DNA of 64,000 nt from CAVYYW01 sp963772845 (lineage in GTDB: Bacteria > Bacillota > Bacilli > Bacillales > Sporolactobacillaceae), in assembly GCA_963772845.1 (NCBI GenBank), contig CAVYYW010000014.1, positions 248,001 to 312,000 of the forward strand, read 5' to 3'. How positions within the stretch are numbered: position 1 is the first letter of the stretch; every line of letters starts with the position of its first letter. Below, piece after piece: positions 33,862 through 43,075 of this stretch. Made by a program: the position numbers and the translations under genes. The notes beneath the pieces are model-generated. The model was not told the origin of the DNA, ran no database searches, and saw only the letters and a program-made list of their open reading frames with translations.

Positions 33862-36228
33862 TTGCAGAAACGAGTGCTGAATATACTGGAATACCCAAAA
33901 ATCATCGAACAGCTTGAAAAACATGCTGCCACGTCGCTCGGGCAGAAGCTGATTAACTTACTGGTGCCATCCCCCAGCCTTACCGATGTTACTCACTGGC
34001 AAAAAGAAACAGACGAGGGTGGTCATGTTTTAAGACGGCACGGCGATTTACCGTTCGGCGGTCTTTCGGATATAAAAGAGAGCTTAAAGAGGTCAGAAAT
34101 CGGAGGGATTCTAAACGCCAAAGAGCTTCTGGATATCGCAGAATCTATCCGCAGCGTCCGGCTTGTTAAACAGTTTTTACTGGACGCAGGTGAGGACGAA
34201 GAAATACAGCTACCCTTGCTTCTCGAAATTATCGAACATGTTGAACCTCAGGGGGAACTGGAACGTACGATTAAACAATGCATCGACGATTCCGCATATG
34301 TTATGGATTCTGCGAGCGAAGCTCTTCGTACAGTGAGATTGCAGATAAGAACCCTCGATGCCCGAATTAAAGAGAAGCTTGAAAATATCATAAGATCTTC
34401 AAGCACTCAAAAAATGTTATCAGAATCGATTGTGACCATAAGAAATGAACGCCAGGTGGTACCGGTTAAACAGGAATACCGTGGGTCTTTCGGCGGCATC
34501 GTTCACGATCAGTCAGCATCTGGAGCGACGTTGTTTATTGAACCACAGGCAATTGTAGATCTTAATAACAAACTGAGTGAAGCACGATCAAAAGAGCGTT
34601 ATGAAGTCGAACGGATTTTAAAGTCTTTATCAGCTGAAACTTCTCTTGTAGCTCCGCTTCTTATGGATCATATCGAAAGAATGGCTCATCTGGACCTTAT
34701 TTTTGCTAAAGCAAAATATGCTAAGCATATAAAAGGTACGCGGCCATCTTTTAATGAAGTGGGCCGGTTAAAGTTTAACAAAGCCAGGCATCCTCTGATT
34801 CCAAAAGAATCGATTGTTCCGATAGATGTAACGATGAACGAAGAGACTCAGGCGATGATCATTACAGGACCGAACACAGGCGGAAAAACCGTGACGCTAA
34901 AAACAGTCGGTTTGCTCTCCTTAATGGCTCAGTCGGGTCTTCAGATTCCTGTTGAAGAAGGTTCGGAAGCCACATTATTTACAGACGTTTTTGCAGATAT
35001 CGGTGATGAACAGTCAATCGAACAAAGCTTAAGTACCTTCTCCTCCCATATGACCAACATTGTGCAGATTTTGAAAAAGGTGAATGCCAAAAGTCTTGTG
35101 CTTTTTGATGAACTCGGTGCTGGAACAGATCCCCAAGAAGGGGCTGCACTGTCTATGGCAATTCTTGATCATGTCATTCAACGCAGAGCTAAAATGATTG
35201 CAACAACTCACTATAGCGAGCTAAAGGCGTTTGCTTATGAAAGACAGGGGGTCATGAATGCATCCGTTGAGTTTGATGTGGCAACCCTTAGCCCCACTTA
35301 TCGATTATTAATTGGTATTCCTGGGCGCAGCAATGCTTTTGAGATTTCCAAGAAATTAGGCTTAGACGCTGATATCATTAATGAAGCCCGTAGCCATATC
35401 AGCCATGAGGAAAATAAAGTTGATGCGATGATTGCCTCTCTTGAACTAAATCAGAAAGAGGCAGAACGTGCCAACCGCCTTGCCTTGGAGAATAAAAAGG
35501 AAACGGAAGATCTCAGAAAAAGTCTCCAATCTGAATTGGAAAGCCTTGAAAAAGAAAAGGCATCGGTATATTCTCAAGCAAAAGTAGAGGCTGATAAAAT
35601 TATCAAAGGTGCAAAGAAAGAAGCAGAAGACATTATAAAACAGTTAAGAGCTTTTCAAGAGTCAGGCGGGGCAGTTAAAGAACATGAAATTATTGATGCC
35701 AAGAGCCGTCTTGACCACGCTCTGGAAAGATTGACGCCTGGGGAAACCCGTACACCATCAAAATCGTATAAAGAGAAAAGTGAAAAAAGAATTCTGGAGC
35801 CTGGACAAGAAGTTAAAGTCATTAGTTTTGGACAAAAAGGCCATATCGTCGAAAAACTCAACGCGAAGGAATACTTGGTGCAGGTCGGTGTTATGAAAAT
35901 GAACCTTCGCTCGGAGGATCTGAAGCCAGTAAAAGCTGAAAAAGAAGCGCAGCCGGTTGTTAACGTCAGAACACAGACAGGTCTAACGAAAACTGAGCTC
36001 GATTTAAGAGGCCAGCGTTATGAAGAAGCTTTGAACAAACTCGAGCAATATATTGATTCAGCCCTTCTGGCTAATTATCATCAAGTGTCGATCATTCATG
36101 GTAAAGGAACGGGTGCATTGCGTTCAGCGGTTGCAAATTTCATTAAGACGCATCCCCGTATTAAAAATTCCAGGATCGGCGGTGCAGGTGAGGGCGGCAG
36201 CGGTGTGACTATCGTTGAATTGCAATAA
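33862..36228 (+). CDS. mutS2: Endonuclease MutS2
   Basis: MutS2 acts in recombination control and, in B. subtilis, in rescue of collided ribosomes. The 788-aa protein has MutS core domains, ATPase with Walker A GPNTGGKT and signature STFSSHM, Walker B LVLFDELGAGTDPQEG, a long coiled coil (about 510-620), a KOW-like region, and a C-terminal Smr nuclease domain (about 710-788; LDLRGQRYEEAL and HGKGTGALR). The mismatch-recognition domain of MutS1 is absent, as in the family. The start is TTG 33862 with AAGGAGAG. It follows polX by 39 bases. Confidence 0.95.
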   Translation: MQKRVLNILEYPKIIEQLEKHAATSLGQKLINLLVPSPSLTDVTHWQKETDEGGHVLRRHGDLPFGGLSDIKESLKRSEIGGILNAKELLDIAESIRSVRLVKQFLLDAGEDEEIQLPLLLEIIEHVEPQGELERTIKQCIDDSAYVMDSASEALRTVRLQIRTLDARIKEKLENIIRSSSTQKMLSESIVTIRNERQVVPVKQEYRGSFGGIVHDQSASGATLFIEPQAIVDLNNKLSEARSKERYEVERILKSLSAETSLVAPLLMDHIERMAHLDLIFAKAKYAKHIKGTRPSFNEVGRLKFNKARHPLIPKESIVPIDVTMNEETQAMIITGPNTGGKTVTLKTVGLLSLMAQSGLQIPVEEGSEATLFTDVFADIGDEQSIEQSLSTFSSHMTNIVQILKKVNAKSLVLFDELGAGTDPQEGAALSMAILDHVIQRRAKMIATTHYSELKAFAYERQGVMNASVEFDVATLSPTYRLLIGIPGRSNAFEISKKLGLDADIINEARSHISHEENKVDAMIASLELNQKEAERANRLALENKKETEDLRKSLQSELESLEKEKASVYSQAKVEADKIIKGAKKEAEDIIKQLRAFQESGGAVKEHEIIDAKSRLDHALERLTPGETRTPSKSYKEKSEKRILEPGQEVKVISFGQKGHIVEKLNAKEYLVQVGVMKMNLRSEDLKPVKAEKEAQPVVNVRTQTGLTKTELDLRGQRYEEALNKLEQYIDSALLANYHQVSIIHGKGTGALRSAVANFIKTHPRIKNSRIGGAGEGGSGVTIVELQ

Positions 36229-36270
36229 TAATAATTCATTGAATAATGAGCAACTAAAGGACTGAGGGAT

Positions 36271-36678
36271 ATGGACGCTTGGATGAATAATATGTATCTG
36301 CATACCCTTGCGTATTATAGTGTGGTTATGCTTTGTACCATTTTCTTTTTAGCTATATTTGAAATCGTCACCTCATACCGCAACTGGCAGGAAATCAAAA
36401 AAGGTAATATGGCAGTGGCTATGGCAACGGGGGGGAAAATATTTGGTATTACGAATATTTTTAGATTTTCAATTGACCATCATGAAAATCTATTAAATAC
36501 TATTTACCAGGGGGCATTTGGGTTTGTGCTCCTGCTGATCGGTTATTTTATTTTTGAATTTCTGACGCCGTCCTTTCGGATTGATGAAGAAATAGGAAAC
36601 GGCAATCATGCCGTTGGTTTTATCGCGATGATTATTTCAGCAGGCCTTTCTTTTGTGATTGGAACAAGTTTGGTCTGA
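36271..36678 (+). CDS. yshE: DUF350 family membrane protein
   Basis: A 135-aa membrane protein with four hydrophobic segments (about 10-33, 48-65, 75-96, 112-134) and the family pattern AMATGGKIFGI ... FEFLTPSFRIDEEI. The gene follows mutS2 as yshE does in B. subtilis. Function is unknown. ATG 36271 follows GGACTGAGGGAT. A very short membrane peptide gene follows 14 bases downstream and is probably co-transcribed. Confidence 0.85.
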   Translation: MDAWMNNMYLHTLAYYSVVMLCTIFFLAIFEIVTSYRNWQEIKKGNMAVAMATGGKIFGITNIFRFSIDHHENLLNTIYQGAFGFVLLLIGYFIFEFLTPSFRIDEEIGNGNHAVGFIAMIISAGLSFVIGTSLV

Positions 36679-36692
36679 AAAGGGGGCGGCAT

Positions 36693-36773
36693 ATGGAGAC
36701 ATTAGCAAAAGTATTGGCAGTCCTTTGCGGCGTCTTTGTACTCGCAGGTGTGATTTATCTTATTTTTACTTGA
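36693..36773 (+). CDS. Putative 26-residue single-pass membrane peptide
   Basis: ATG 36693 is preceded by AAGGGGGCGG at a proper distance and reads METLAKVLAVLCGVFVLAG, then VIYLIFT and stop TGA. Nearly the whole peptide is one hydrophobic helix with a short polar N-terminus. It sits 14 bases after the DUF350 gene, suggesting co-translation. The strong ribosome site, tight spacing and clean membrane-helix composition argue for a real gene; I know no named family. Confidence 0.6.
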   Translation: METLAKVLAVLCGVFVLAGVIYLIFT

Positions 36774-36908
36774 GTTAATTTCATAAATAAACACGTAATC
36801 TTTTGATTTCCTCTTCAGCGCACTCGCTTCTGGGTGGTCTCGTTTGGAATACTGAAGAGGAAACTGAAAAAATCTCCCCGGTGTCGTTGTTGTTGATTTC
36901 CGCTCTAG

Positions 36909-37010
36909 GCTCGCTTTCCACGGGCACGGCCTCAGCTAACTTTGGCGAGGTCTCTTTCTTTATGCGCCAAAGTGGATCTTCGGACGCGTGCTGATCCCGT
37001 TGGAGTCTCG
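36909..37010 (+). repeat. Palindromic element, copy 8
   Basis: GCTCGCTTTCCACGGGCACG ... CGTGCTGATCCCGTTGGAGT. The loop is longer (AGGTCTCTTTCTTTATG) than in other copies while the inner stem TTTGGCG/CGCCAAA is kept. Confidence 0.95.
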
Positions 37011-37221
37011 CCATTCGCTTTAATCAACTAAAATGAGGGAGATTTTCATCTGTCTCGTGCTATTCGCTTAGGCGTTGCAAGAATCTTAAAATCCACATCG
37101 TACGAAGAATATTGGCTTACGCATAGATGAAAACCAGAAATGCCCGAGACTCTTGTGGAAACTGCGAGAGGGCACTAAAAACGTCCCCCGGTGTCGTTGT
37201 TGTTGTTGATTTCCGCTCTAG

Positions 37222-37323
37222 GCTCGCTTTCCACGGGCACGGCCTCAGCTAACTTTGGCGAGGTCTCTTTCTTTATGCGCCAAAGTGGATCTTCGGACGC
37301 GTGCTGGTCCCGTTGGAGTCTCG
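37222..37323 (+). repeat. Palindromic element, copy 9
   Basis: Near-identical to copy 8, including upstream GGTGTCGTTGTTG and loop; only a few substitutions (CTGGTCCC for CTGATCCC). Confidence 0.95.
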
Positions 37324-37639
37324 CGCCCTCCGCTTCAATCAACTTATTTGTTGCCCTTGCGAGGCACTTTAGGCGTCATTTATTGCTATAGATTTCCTTT
37401 CTTCACTTCACTCCAATCAGCCAAAATGTGAAGTTGAACCATCTGCATGGAAAATCGAGCCCCTGAAAGTCATCGGTATTGATGATCCTGCTTAAGATAT
37501 AAGCAAAGATTAACTCAGTCTGGTGACTTGAAAGTCCACTGGAATGATAAAGATTGAGATGCCTTTGCGACTATAGCCGAGCTGCTGGGAAGTGAGATAC
37601 TCCTCGAAAATACTCATGCTTATTGAAAGTAAGAAATAC

Positions 37640-37880
37640 CTGAGACTCCTCGAAAATCCGTGCGCATTTTCATCTTGCGGTGTGAATTCGAGGAGGTGTT
37701 TCAAGTCCTGCAGAATCAGCGTTCCAAGCGAGACCCCGCAGACGCAATGTATTGAAGGAAGTTCGGCTAAAATCGGCACGTCCTGTGCCAACGCCGAACC
37801 TACCCACGTCCTGTGGCCATGAGGAGGCTGAAGCGGTGCCCAAGGAAAGCGAGTGCCTGAAACGGAGATCAACAACCATA
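37640..37880. repeat. Second repeat type, copy in field 3
   Basis: CGCATTTTCATCTTGCGGTG, GTTTCAAGTCCTGCAGAATC, GCGAGACCCCGCAG and GAGGAGGCTGAAGCGGTGCC blocks in order, ending AAACGGAGATCAACAACC. CGTCCTGTG occurs twice (near 37780 and 37808). Shares its left half with 24725-24790. Confidence 0.7.
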
Positions 37881-37972
37881 TTTACATCAAAAGACTTTTT
37901 GGAGTGCCTCATCAGCGATATAAGATAATTATTTTTTAGAAAACACTTCAAAAATTAAGATGAAAGATAAGT

Positions 37973-38000
37973 TTGAATATAACGAATAAAGTGATATGAT
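37973..38000 (+). promoter_or_regulatory. Probable sigma-A promoter of lcfA
   Basis: TTGAAT (37973-37978), 16-bp spacer, TATGAT (37995-38000). No TGAATGA-type FadR palindrome is visible between here and the lcfA start. Confidence 0.55.
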
Positions 38001-38078
38001 TTAATAGAAATACGTTTTAAAATGCGCTCATATGAGGAGGGCGCATACAGGAAGGAGCGGGTCGAAGGAGGCCTATTT

Positions 38079-39767
38079 ATGGCTGAGGAAAATCGCATTT
38101 GGCTGAAAAATTATCCTAAAGAAATCCAGCCGGACTATGAGTATGATAAAAAGCCGCTTTACAGTTATCTGATTGAAGCAAATAAAGCCTTTCCGGAGAA
38201 AACGGCAATTCATTATTTGGGAAAAGAAATGTCGTATTCAGAAATATATACGGAAGCTGTTAAACTGGCAGACAGACTGGCAGCATCAGGGATCAACAAG
38301 GGAGACAGGGTAGCGATCATGCTGCCGAATAGTCCGCAGGGAGTCATTTCCTATTATGGTGCACTTATGGCTGGGGCAATTGTCGTACAGACGAACCCGC
38401 TTTACACTGAACGGGAGCTTGAGCATCAGCTGGCGGATTCAGGTGCATCCTGTATTATCTGTCTTGATCTTGTTTACCCAAAAGTTGCCCGTGTCCAAGG
38501 CAAGACTTCAATCAAAACGGTGATCGTAACGGCGATTAGTGATTATTTGCCTTTTCCAAAAAACCTTTTGTATCCGTTCATTCAAAAAAAGAAAAAAGAA
38601 GCTGTCCCACAAATAATGTGGACCAAATCGGTCTTATCCTTTAAAGAAGTTATAAAAAAAGGAAAGACAGATTTTCAGCCTGTACATGTGGACGCTGAGA
38701 AGGATTTGGCGCTGCTGCAGTATACCGGCGGCACAACAGGTCCCGCTAAAGGAGTCATGTTAACCCATTACAATTTGATTGCCAATACCGTGCAATCCAG
38801 CCATTGGATGTATAAGAATACGTATGGCGAGGAATCGATTTTGGGCGTGCTCCCATTCTTTCACGTGTATGGGATGACCATTGTTATGAATTTATCTATT
38901 ATGTTTGCATCAAAGATGATTATTCTGCCGAAGTTCGATGTTAAAGAAACGTTAAAAACGATCCAAAAACAAAAGCCAACGTTATTTCCTGGGGCACCAA
39001 CTATGTATATCGCTCTCGTCAACCACCCAGATATTCATAAGTATGACTTATCTTCCATTGAGACCTGTATCAGCGGATCTTCTTCATTGCCTGCCGAGAT
39101 TCAAGAACGGTTTGAAAAGGTGACAGGTGGAAAACTCGTAGAAGGCTATGGTCTCAGCGAAGCGTCCCCGGTGACACACTGTAATCTGATCTGGGAAAAA
39201 CGCACGCCTGGAAGCATCGGCTTGCCTTACCCAAATACAGAAGCTAAGATTATGGCTTCAGATATGAAAGCTGAAGCAGGTATTAGAGAAGCCGGCGAAC
39301 TCATGGTCAAAGGTCCCCAAGTCATGAAAGGCTATTGGAACCGCCCTCAAGAAACAGAAAATGTTCTAAAGGATGGTTGGCTTTTTACGGGAGATATTGC
39401 TTATATGGACGAAGATGGGAACTTTTATATCGTTGACCGGAAAAAAGACATGATTATTGCGTCAGGACTAAATGTATACCCGCGTGAGGTGGAAGAAGTT
39501 TTATTTGAGCATGAAGATGTACTGGAAGCTGCTGTCATCGGTGTCCCGGATGCATACAGAGGAGAGACGGTAAAAGCATTTGTTGTTCCGAAAAAAGGAA
39601 AAACACTCTCGAAGGAAGCTCTGGACGCCCATTGCCGGGAGAATTTAGCGCCATACAAAATTCCGAGAATTTATGAATTCCGGGATGAACTTCCTAAAAC
39701 CATGGTCGGAAAGGTTTTAAAACGTTCCTTGGCGGAAGAAAAAACCGGAGGACAGCAGGCACAGTAG
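38079..39767 (+). CDS. lcfA: Long-chain fatty-acid-CoA ligase
   Basis: Activates fatty acids to acyl-CoA with ATP, the entry step of beta-oxidation. ATG 38079 is behind GAAGGAGG (38064-38071); the frame is open to 38022 but the extra residues are untypical. The 562-aa ANL-family enzyme shows the AMP-binding P-loop YTGGTTGPAKGVMLTH, the VEGYGLSEASPVTH acyl/adenylate motif, DGWLFTGDIAYMDEDG, and the C-terminal lid lysine in PKTMVGKVLKR. It is the first gene of a fatty-acid degradation group followed by fadR, fadB, etfB and etfA, as in B. subtilis. Confidence 0.95.
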   Translation: MAEENRIWLKNYPKEIQPDYEYDKKPLYSYLIEANKAFPEKTAIHYLGKEMSYSEIYTEAVKLADRLAASGINKGDRVAIMLPNSPQGVISYYGALMAGAIVVQTNPLYTERELEHQLADSGASCIICLDLVYPKVARVQGKTSIKTVIVTAISDYLPFPKNLLYPFIQKKKKEAVPQIMWTKSVLSFKEVIKKGKTDFQPVHVDAEKDLALLQYTGGTTGPAKGVMLTHYNLIANTVQSSHWMYKNTYGEESILGVLPFFHVYGMTIVMNLSIMFASKMIILPKFDVKETLKTIQKQKPTLFPGAPTMYIALVNHPDIHKYDLSSIETCISGSSSLPAEIQERFEKVTGGKLVEGYGLSEASPVTHCNLIWEKRTPGSIGLPYPNTEAKIMASDMKAEAGIREAGELMVKGPQVMKGYWNRPQETENVLKDGWLFTGDIAYMDEDGNFYIVDRKKDMIIASGLNVYPREVEEVLFEHEDVLEAAVIGVPDAYRGETVKAFVVPKKGKTLSKEALDAHCRENLAPYKIPRIYEFRDELPKTMVGKVLKRSLAEEKTGGQQAQ

Positions 39768-39793
39768 GGCAGAGGGATCTGCCCAGACTTTTT
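39767..39793 (+). terminator. Possible weak terminator after lcfA
   Basis: GGGCAG and CTGCCC with an AGGGAT loop, followed by AGACTTTTT. The stem is only 6 bp, so read-through into fadR is likely. Confidence 0.5.
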
Positions 39794-39824
39794 ACATTAT
39801 CAGTGGATGCATGTTATAATTTGT

Positions 39825-39878
39825 TTGACAGACAATTTTGCCATTCTATATAATAGAAAGTGAATGAACGATCATTCA
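39825..39878 (+). promoter_or_regulatory. fadR promoter with FadR operator
   Basis: TTGACA (39825-39830), 18-bp spacer, TATAAT (39849-39854). Immediately downstream TGAATGAACGATCATTCA (39861-39878) has perfect TGAATGA/TCATTCA arms and matches the published FadR site TGAATGAMTANTCATTCA except at two central positions. It overlaps the expected transcription start, so FadR should repress its own operon until long-chain acyl-CoA binds. Confidence 0.85.
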
Positions 39879-39904
39879 TTTTTTCTGAAAAGGAGTTTGT
39901 GCCT

Positions 39905-40486
39905 ATGCCGCGCAGCCGGCCTAAATATAAATTGATTATTGAAGCGGCCGTGGAAGTGATGGCGCAAAACGGCTTTCATCGAGCACGGGTTTCAGAAATT
40001 GCCAGGAAAGCTGGAGTGGCTGATGGAACCATCTATTTATACTTCAAAAACAAGGAAGACCTCCTTATCTCTCTTTTTCAAGAGAAGATGGGTCAGTTCA
40101 TCGAAAAAACGGAAGAAAAGATTTCTGGAAACGATGATGTTAGACAAAAATTAAAAAAACTAGTCCAGATGCATTTTACACAGCTTGCCGCGGATCACAA
40201 TCTGGCAATCGTTACACAGCTTGAGCTGCGACAGTCCGATGCTTCCATCAGGCTCAGAATAAATGATATTCTTAAAAGGTATCTCAATCTGATCGATCTG
40301 ATTTTGACAAAGGGCGTTGAGGAAAACGTTTTCAGGGAAAATATGGATCTGCGTCTCGCCAGACAAATGATCTTTGGCACGCTTGACGAGACAGTGACAA
40401 ACTGGGTTATGAATGATCATAAATATGATTTAGAAGCCTTGTCCGAGCCGGTAGCGGAGCTCTTGATTAATGGTCTGACCAGCTAA
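39905..40486 (+). CDS. fadR: TetR-family fatty-acid degradation repressor FadR
   Basis: Represses fatty-acid degradation genes and is released by long-chain acyl-CoA. I use ATG 39905, behind AAAAGGAG; the open frame back to 39860 would read through the operator. The 193-aa protein has a TetR DNA-binding helix-turn-helix in residues 8-55 (VSEIARKAGVADGTIYLYFKNKEDL) and an all-helical ligand domain with HNLAIVTQLELRQS and LARQMIFGTLDETVTNWVMND. Its length and these blocks match B. subtilis FadR (YsiA) closely. An operator of the expected sequence lies upstream. Confidence 0.95.
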   Translation: MPRSRPKYKLIIEAAVEVMAQNGFHRARVSEIARKAGVADGTIYLYFKNKEDLLISLFQEKMGQFIEKTEEKISGNDDVRQKLKKLVQMHFTQLAADHNLAIVTQLELRQSDASIRLRINDILKRYLNLIDLILTKGVEENVFRENMDLRLARQMIFGTLDETVTNWVMNDHKYDLEALSEPVAELLINGLTS

Positions 40487-40498
40487 TTTACTAAATTA

Positions 40499-40512
40499 TG
40501 AAAGCGCTTAAC
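40499..40512 (+). promoter_or_regulatory. Candidate cre (CcpA) site before fadB
   Basis: TGAAAGCGCTTAAC matches the cre consensus TGWAANCGNTNWCA at 12 of 14 positions, with the central CG kept. It lies between fadR and the fadB ribosome site, so CcpA could block elongation or a local promoter. Confidence 0.5.
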
Positions 40513-40528
40513 GGAAGGGGTTTTATAA

Positions 40529-41302
40529 TTGAGTTTGCTTGAAATGAAAGTTGAAAACAGAGTAGCAATTATTACAATTAATCATGCGCCTGCTAATGCC
40601 CTGTCTTCGGTTGTCATACAGGAACTGGACCAGCTCATGAACAGGATTGAAGAAGACAGTGAAATAAAAGCCGTGATTCTTCACGGGCACGGACGGTTTT
40701 TTTCTGCCGGGGCAGATATAAAAGAATTTACGTCTGTTCAAGGTGCCAAAGAATTTGAAGTTCTTTCAGGAAAAGGGCAGGATCTTTTTAACAGAATGGA
40801 AGCCTTTGATAAACCGATTATCGCGGCGATTCACGGTGCGGCACTTGGCGGAGGTCTTGAACTTGCAATGAGCTGCCACATTAGAATAGCTTCTAAAGGT
40901 GCAAAATTCGGACTTCCTGAACTTACTCTCGGCTTGATTCCCGGCTTTGCTGGAACCCAAAGGCTGCCTCAGCTTATTGGAGCGCCAAGAGCAGCCGAGA
41001 TGATTCTAAGCAGTTCTCCAATTGAAGCCGATCAGGCATGTCAATATGGCTTGGTCAACAGAGTGGTGGAAGAAGGCGAGCACTTGAATGAAGCAAAGGT
41101 ACTTGCTGAAAACATTGCCTCTAAAAGCCGTATTGCCGTTAGTCTAGCTCTGGAGAGCATACACTACGCAAGACAAGGTCAGCACGAGAAAGGCCAGAAA
41201 CAGGAATCCGTTAACTTTGGTAAAGCATTTGTCTCTGAGGATGCCAAAGAAGGCATTCAGGCATTTATTGAAAAACGTAAACCAGTATTTAAAGATAAAT
41301 AA
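40529..41302 (+). CDS. fadB: Enoyl-CoA hydratase (crotonase family)
   Basis: Hydrates trans-2-enoyl-CoA in beta-oxidation. The 257-aa crotonase-fold protein has the oxyanion-hole segments ADIKEF (about 60-66) and GAALGGGLELAMSCHIRIA (about 108-126), and the catalytic glutamate region FGLPELTLGLIPGFAGTQRL. The start is TTG 40529 with GAAGGGG upstream. It sits between fadR and etfB as ysiB (fadB) does in B. subtilis. Confidence 0.93.
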   Translation: MSLLEMKVENRVAIITINHAPANALSSVVIQELDQLMNRIEEDSEIKAVILHGHGRFFSAGADIKEFTSVQGAKEFEVLSGKGQDLFNRMEAFDKPIIAAIHGAALGGGLELAMSCHIRIASKGAKFGLPELTLGLIPGFAGTQRLPQLIGAPRAAEMILSSSPIEADQACQYGLVNRVVEEGEHLNEAKVLAENIASKSRIAVSLALESIHYARQGQHEKGQKQESVNFGKAFVSEDAKEGIQAFIEKRKPVFKDK

Positions 41303-41319
41303 TTTAAGGAGGATGACAC

Positions 41320-42090
41320 ATGAATATTTATGTTATGATGAAACGCACGTTTGATACAGAGGAAAGAATTTCTGTGGAGAACGGAAAAATATCAGAAGAC
41401 GGCGCTAACTTCATAATTAATCCATATGATGAGTACGCCATTGAAGAAGCGATCAAGCTTCGGGACGAAAATGACGGCGAAGTTACAGTGGTTACTGTCG
41501 GGGAAGAGGAAGCTGAAAAGGAACTTCGCACGGCGCTTGCAATGGGCTGTGATAAGGCAGTTTTGATTAATAGTGAAGATGTTGAAGATTATGATCAGTA
41601 TTCTACAGCAAGTATTCTTGCCAAGTTCTTTGAGGATAAAGACGTGGATATTATTCTCGGGGGCAATGTGACAATGGATAATGCATCCGGTCAAATCGGA
41701 CCACGCCTCGCAGAAAAGCTTGATATGGCCCATATTTCTACTATTGTCAGTTTGAAGGTGGATGGTGACACCGTGACTGCGGAGCGAGATGTGGAAGGTG
41801 ACGCCGAAATTATTGAAGCGAAACTTCCGGTCATTGTAACAGCACAGCAAGGTCTTAATGAACCTCGCTATCCTTCATTGCCTGGTATCATGAAAGCCAA
41901 GAAAAAGCCGTTGGAAATTCTTGATCTGGATGATTTGGATCTAGAAGAAGACGATGTTCAAGGTTTAACTGAATCTGTTGAAATTTACATGCCGCCTGCA
42001 AAAGAAGCGGGAAGAATACTTGATGGTGAAATTGATGCACAAGCCAGAGAATTGGTGAAATTACTTAGAACTGAAGCAAAAGTTATATAA
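41320..42090 (+). CDS. etfB: Electron transfer flavoprotein beta subunit
   Basis: With EtfA, carries electrons from acyl-CoA dehydrogenases towards the respiratory chain. The 256-aa protein shows MNIYVMMKRTFDTEE at the start and the AMP/FAD-domain segment NPYDEYAIEEAIKLRDENDGEVTVVTVG; a C-terminal recognition loop precedes the end. ATG 41320 follows AAGGAGGATG. It lies 17 bases after fadB and 16 bases before etfA. Confidence 0.95.
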   Translation: MNIYVMMKRTFDTEERISVENGKISEDGANFIINPYDEYAIEEAIKLRDENDGEVTVVTVGEEEAEKELRTALAMGCDKAVLINSEDVEDYDQYSTASILAKFFEDKDVDIILGGNVTMDNASGQIGPRLAEKLDMAHISTIVSLKVDGDTVTAERDVEGDAEIIEAKLPVIVTAQQGLNEPRYPSLPGIMKAKKKPLEILDLDDLDLEEDDVQGLTESVEIYMPPAKEAGRILDGEIDAQARELVKLLRTEAKVI

Positions 42091-42106
42091 ACGGAGGGAT
42101 CTCGAA

Positions 42107-43075
42107 ATGGGACGAAAAACACTTGTATTAGCAGAAGTGCGTGACGGCAATCTTCGTCAGGTATCTTATGAGGCGATTGCTGCCGGTAAGAAAATTTCAG
42201 AGGGCGGAGAAGTTGTTTCTGTCCTTCTTGGGGAAGGTGTCGCGGATCAGGCGGAGAAGCTGGGTCACTATGGAGCAGACCGTGTGCTTGTAGCAGAAAG
42301 TGAATCATTAAAAAATTATACACCGGATGCTTATAAGCAAGTACTAAAGCAGATTATTGACCAAGAGTCGCCTGAAGCGATTGTGATCGGTCACACAGGT
42401 AACGGAAAAGATATTTCAGCCGTTCTGGCTGCTCGACTGAACAGTGCGTTGATTTCTGATGTTACAGAAATCAGTGATGATTTGACATTTACAAGACCTA
42501 TTTATGCAGGGAAAGCATTTGAAAAGAAACGGATCAAACAAGGACCTGTATTTGTCACAATCCGCCCAAATAATATTGCGCCTCTTGAGAAAAATGAAGC
42601 AAACACTGTGTCTCCAGAAACAGTTGAGGTGAACATTCAAAACCTTCGAACCATTATTAAAGATATTGTGAAGAAAACCGCTGCGGGCGGCGACCTTTCT
42701 GAAGCTAAAATTGTTATCTCAGGCGGACGCGGAGTCAAAAGCAAAGACGGATTTGAACCGCTTAAAGAGCTGGCTGATGTTCTTGGTGGTGTGGTTGGCG
42801 CTTCACGGGGAGCGTGTGATGCAGACTATTGCGATTACTCCTTGCAAATTGGTCAGACAGGAAAAGTGGTAACACCAGATTTATACATCGCTTGCGGTAT
42901 ATCCGGTGCTATTCAGCATCTTGCAGGAATGTCCAATTCTAAAGTGATCGTTGCGATTAATAAAGACGCCGAAGCTAATATCTTCAATGTGGCAGATTAC
43001 GGCATTGTCGGAGACCTTTTCGAGGTTGTGCCACTTCTAACAAAGTATTTCAAAGAAGCGCTTCAAGAAGCTTAA
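42107..43075 (+). CDS. etfA: Electron transfer flavoprotein alpha subunit
   Basis: FAD-binding partner of EtfB. The 322-aa protein has an N-terminal domain I and a C-terminal FAD domain containing ISGGRGVKSKDGFEPLKELADVLGG, GASRGACDADY, QIGQTGKVVTPDLYIACGISGAIQH and INKDAEANIFNVADYGIVGDLFEV, all family signatures. ATG 42107 follows GGAGGGAT. It is the last gene of the fatty-acid degradation group. Confidence 0.96.
   Translation: MGRKTLVLAEVRDGNLRQVSYEAIAAGKKISEGGEVVSVLLGEGVADQAEKLGHYGADRVLVAESESLKNYTPDAYKQVLKQIIDQESPEAIVIGHTGNGKDISAVLAARLNSALISDVTEISDDLTFTRPIYAGKAFEKKRIKQGPVFVTIRPNNIAPLEKNEANTVSPETVEVNIQNLRTIIKDIVKKTAAGGDLSEAKIVISGGRGVKSKDGFEPLKELADVLGGVVGASRGACDADYCDYSLQIGQTGKVVTPDLYIACGISGAIQHLAGMSNSKVIVAINKDAEANIFNVADYGIVGDLFEVVPLLTKYFKEALQEA

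Larger units (their letters stand above)
36781..37940. repeat. Repeat field 3 (yshE-lcfA gap), no genes
   Basis: Contains two direct copies of a unit of about 160 nt (36877-37030 and 37181-37345), each with one palindromic element, then a second-type repeat at 37640-37880. No credible gene; frames translate the repeat. Confidence 0.9.

Noticed and set aside
36871..37345. Possible CRISPR array from regular repeats
   Set aside because: Only two direct copies about 310 bp apart with palindromic interior and related spacers; no cas genes and no short regular repeat-spacer pattern.
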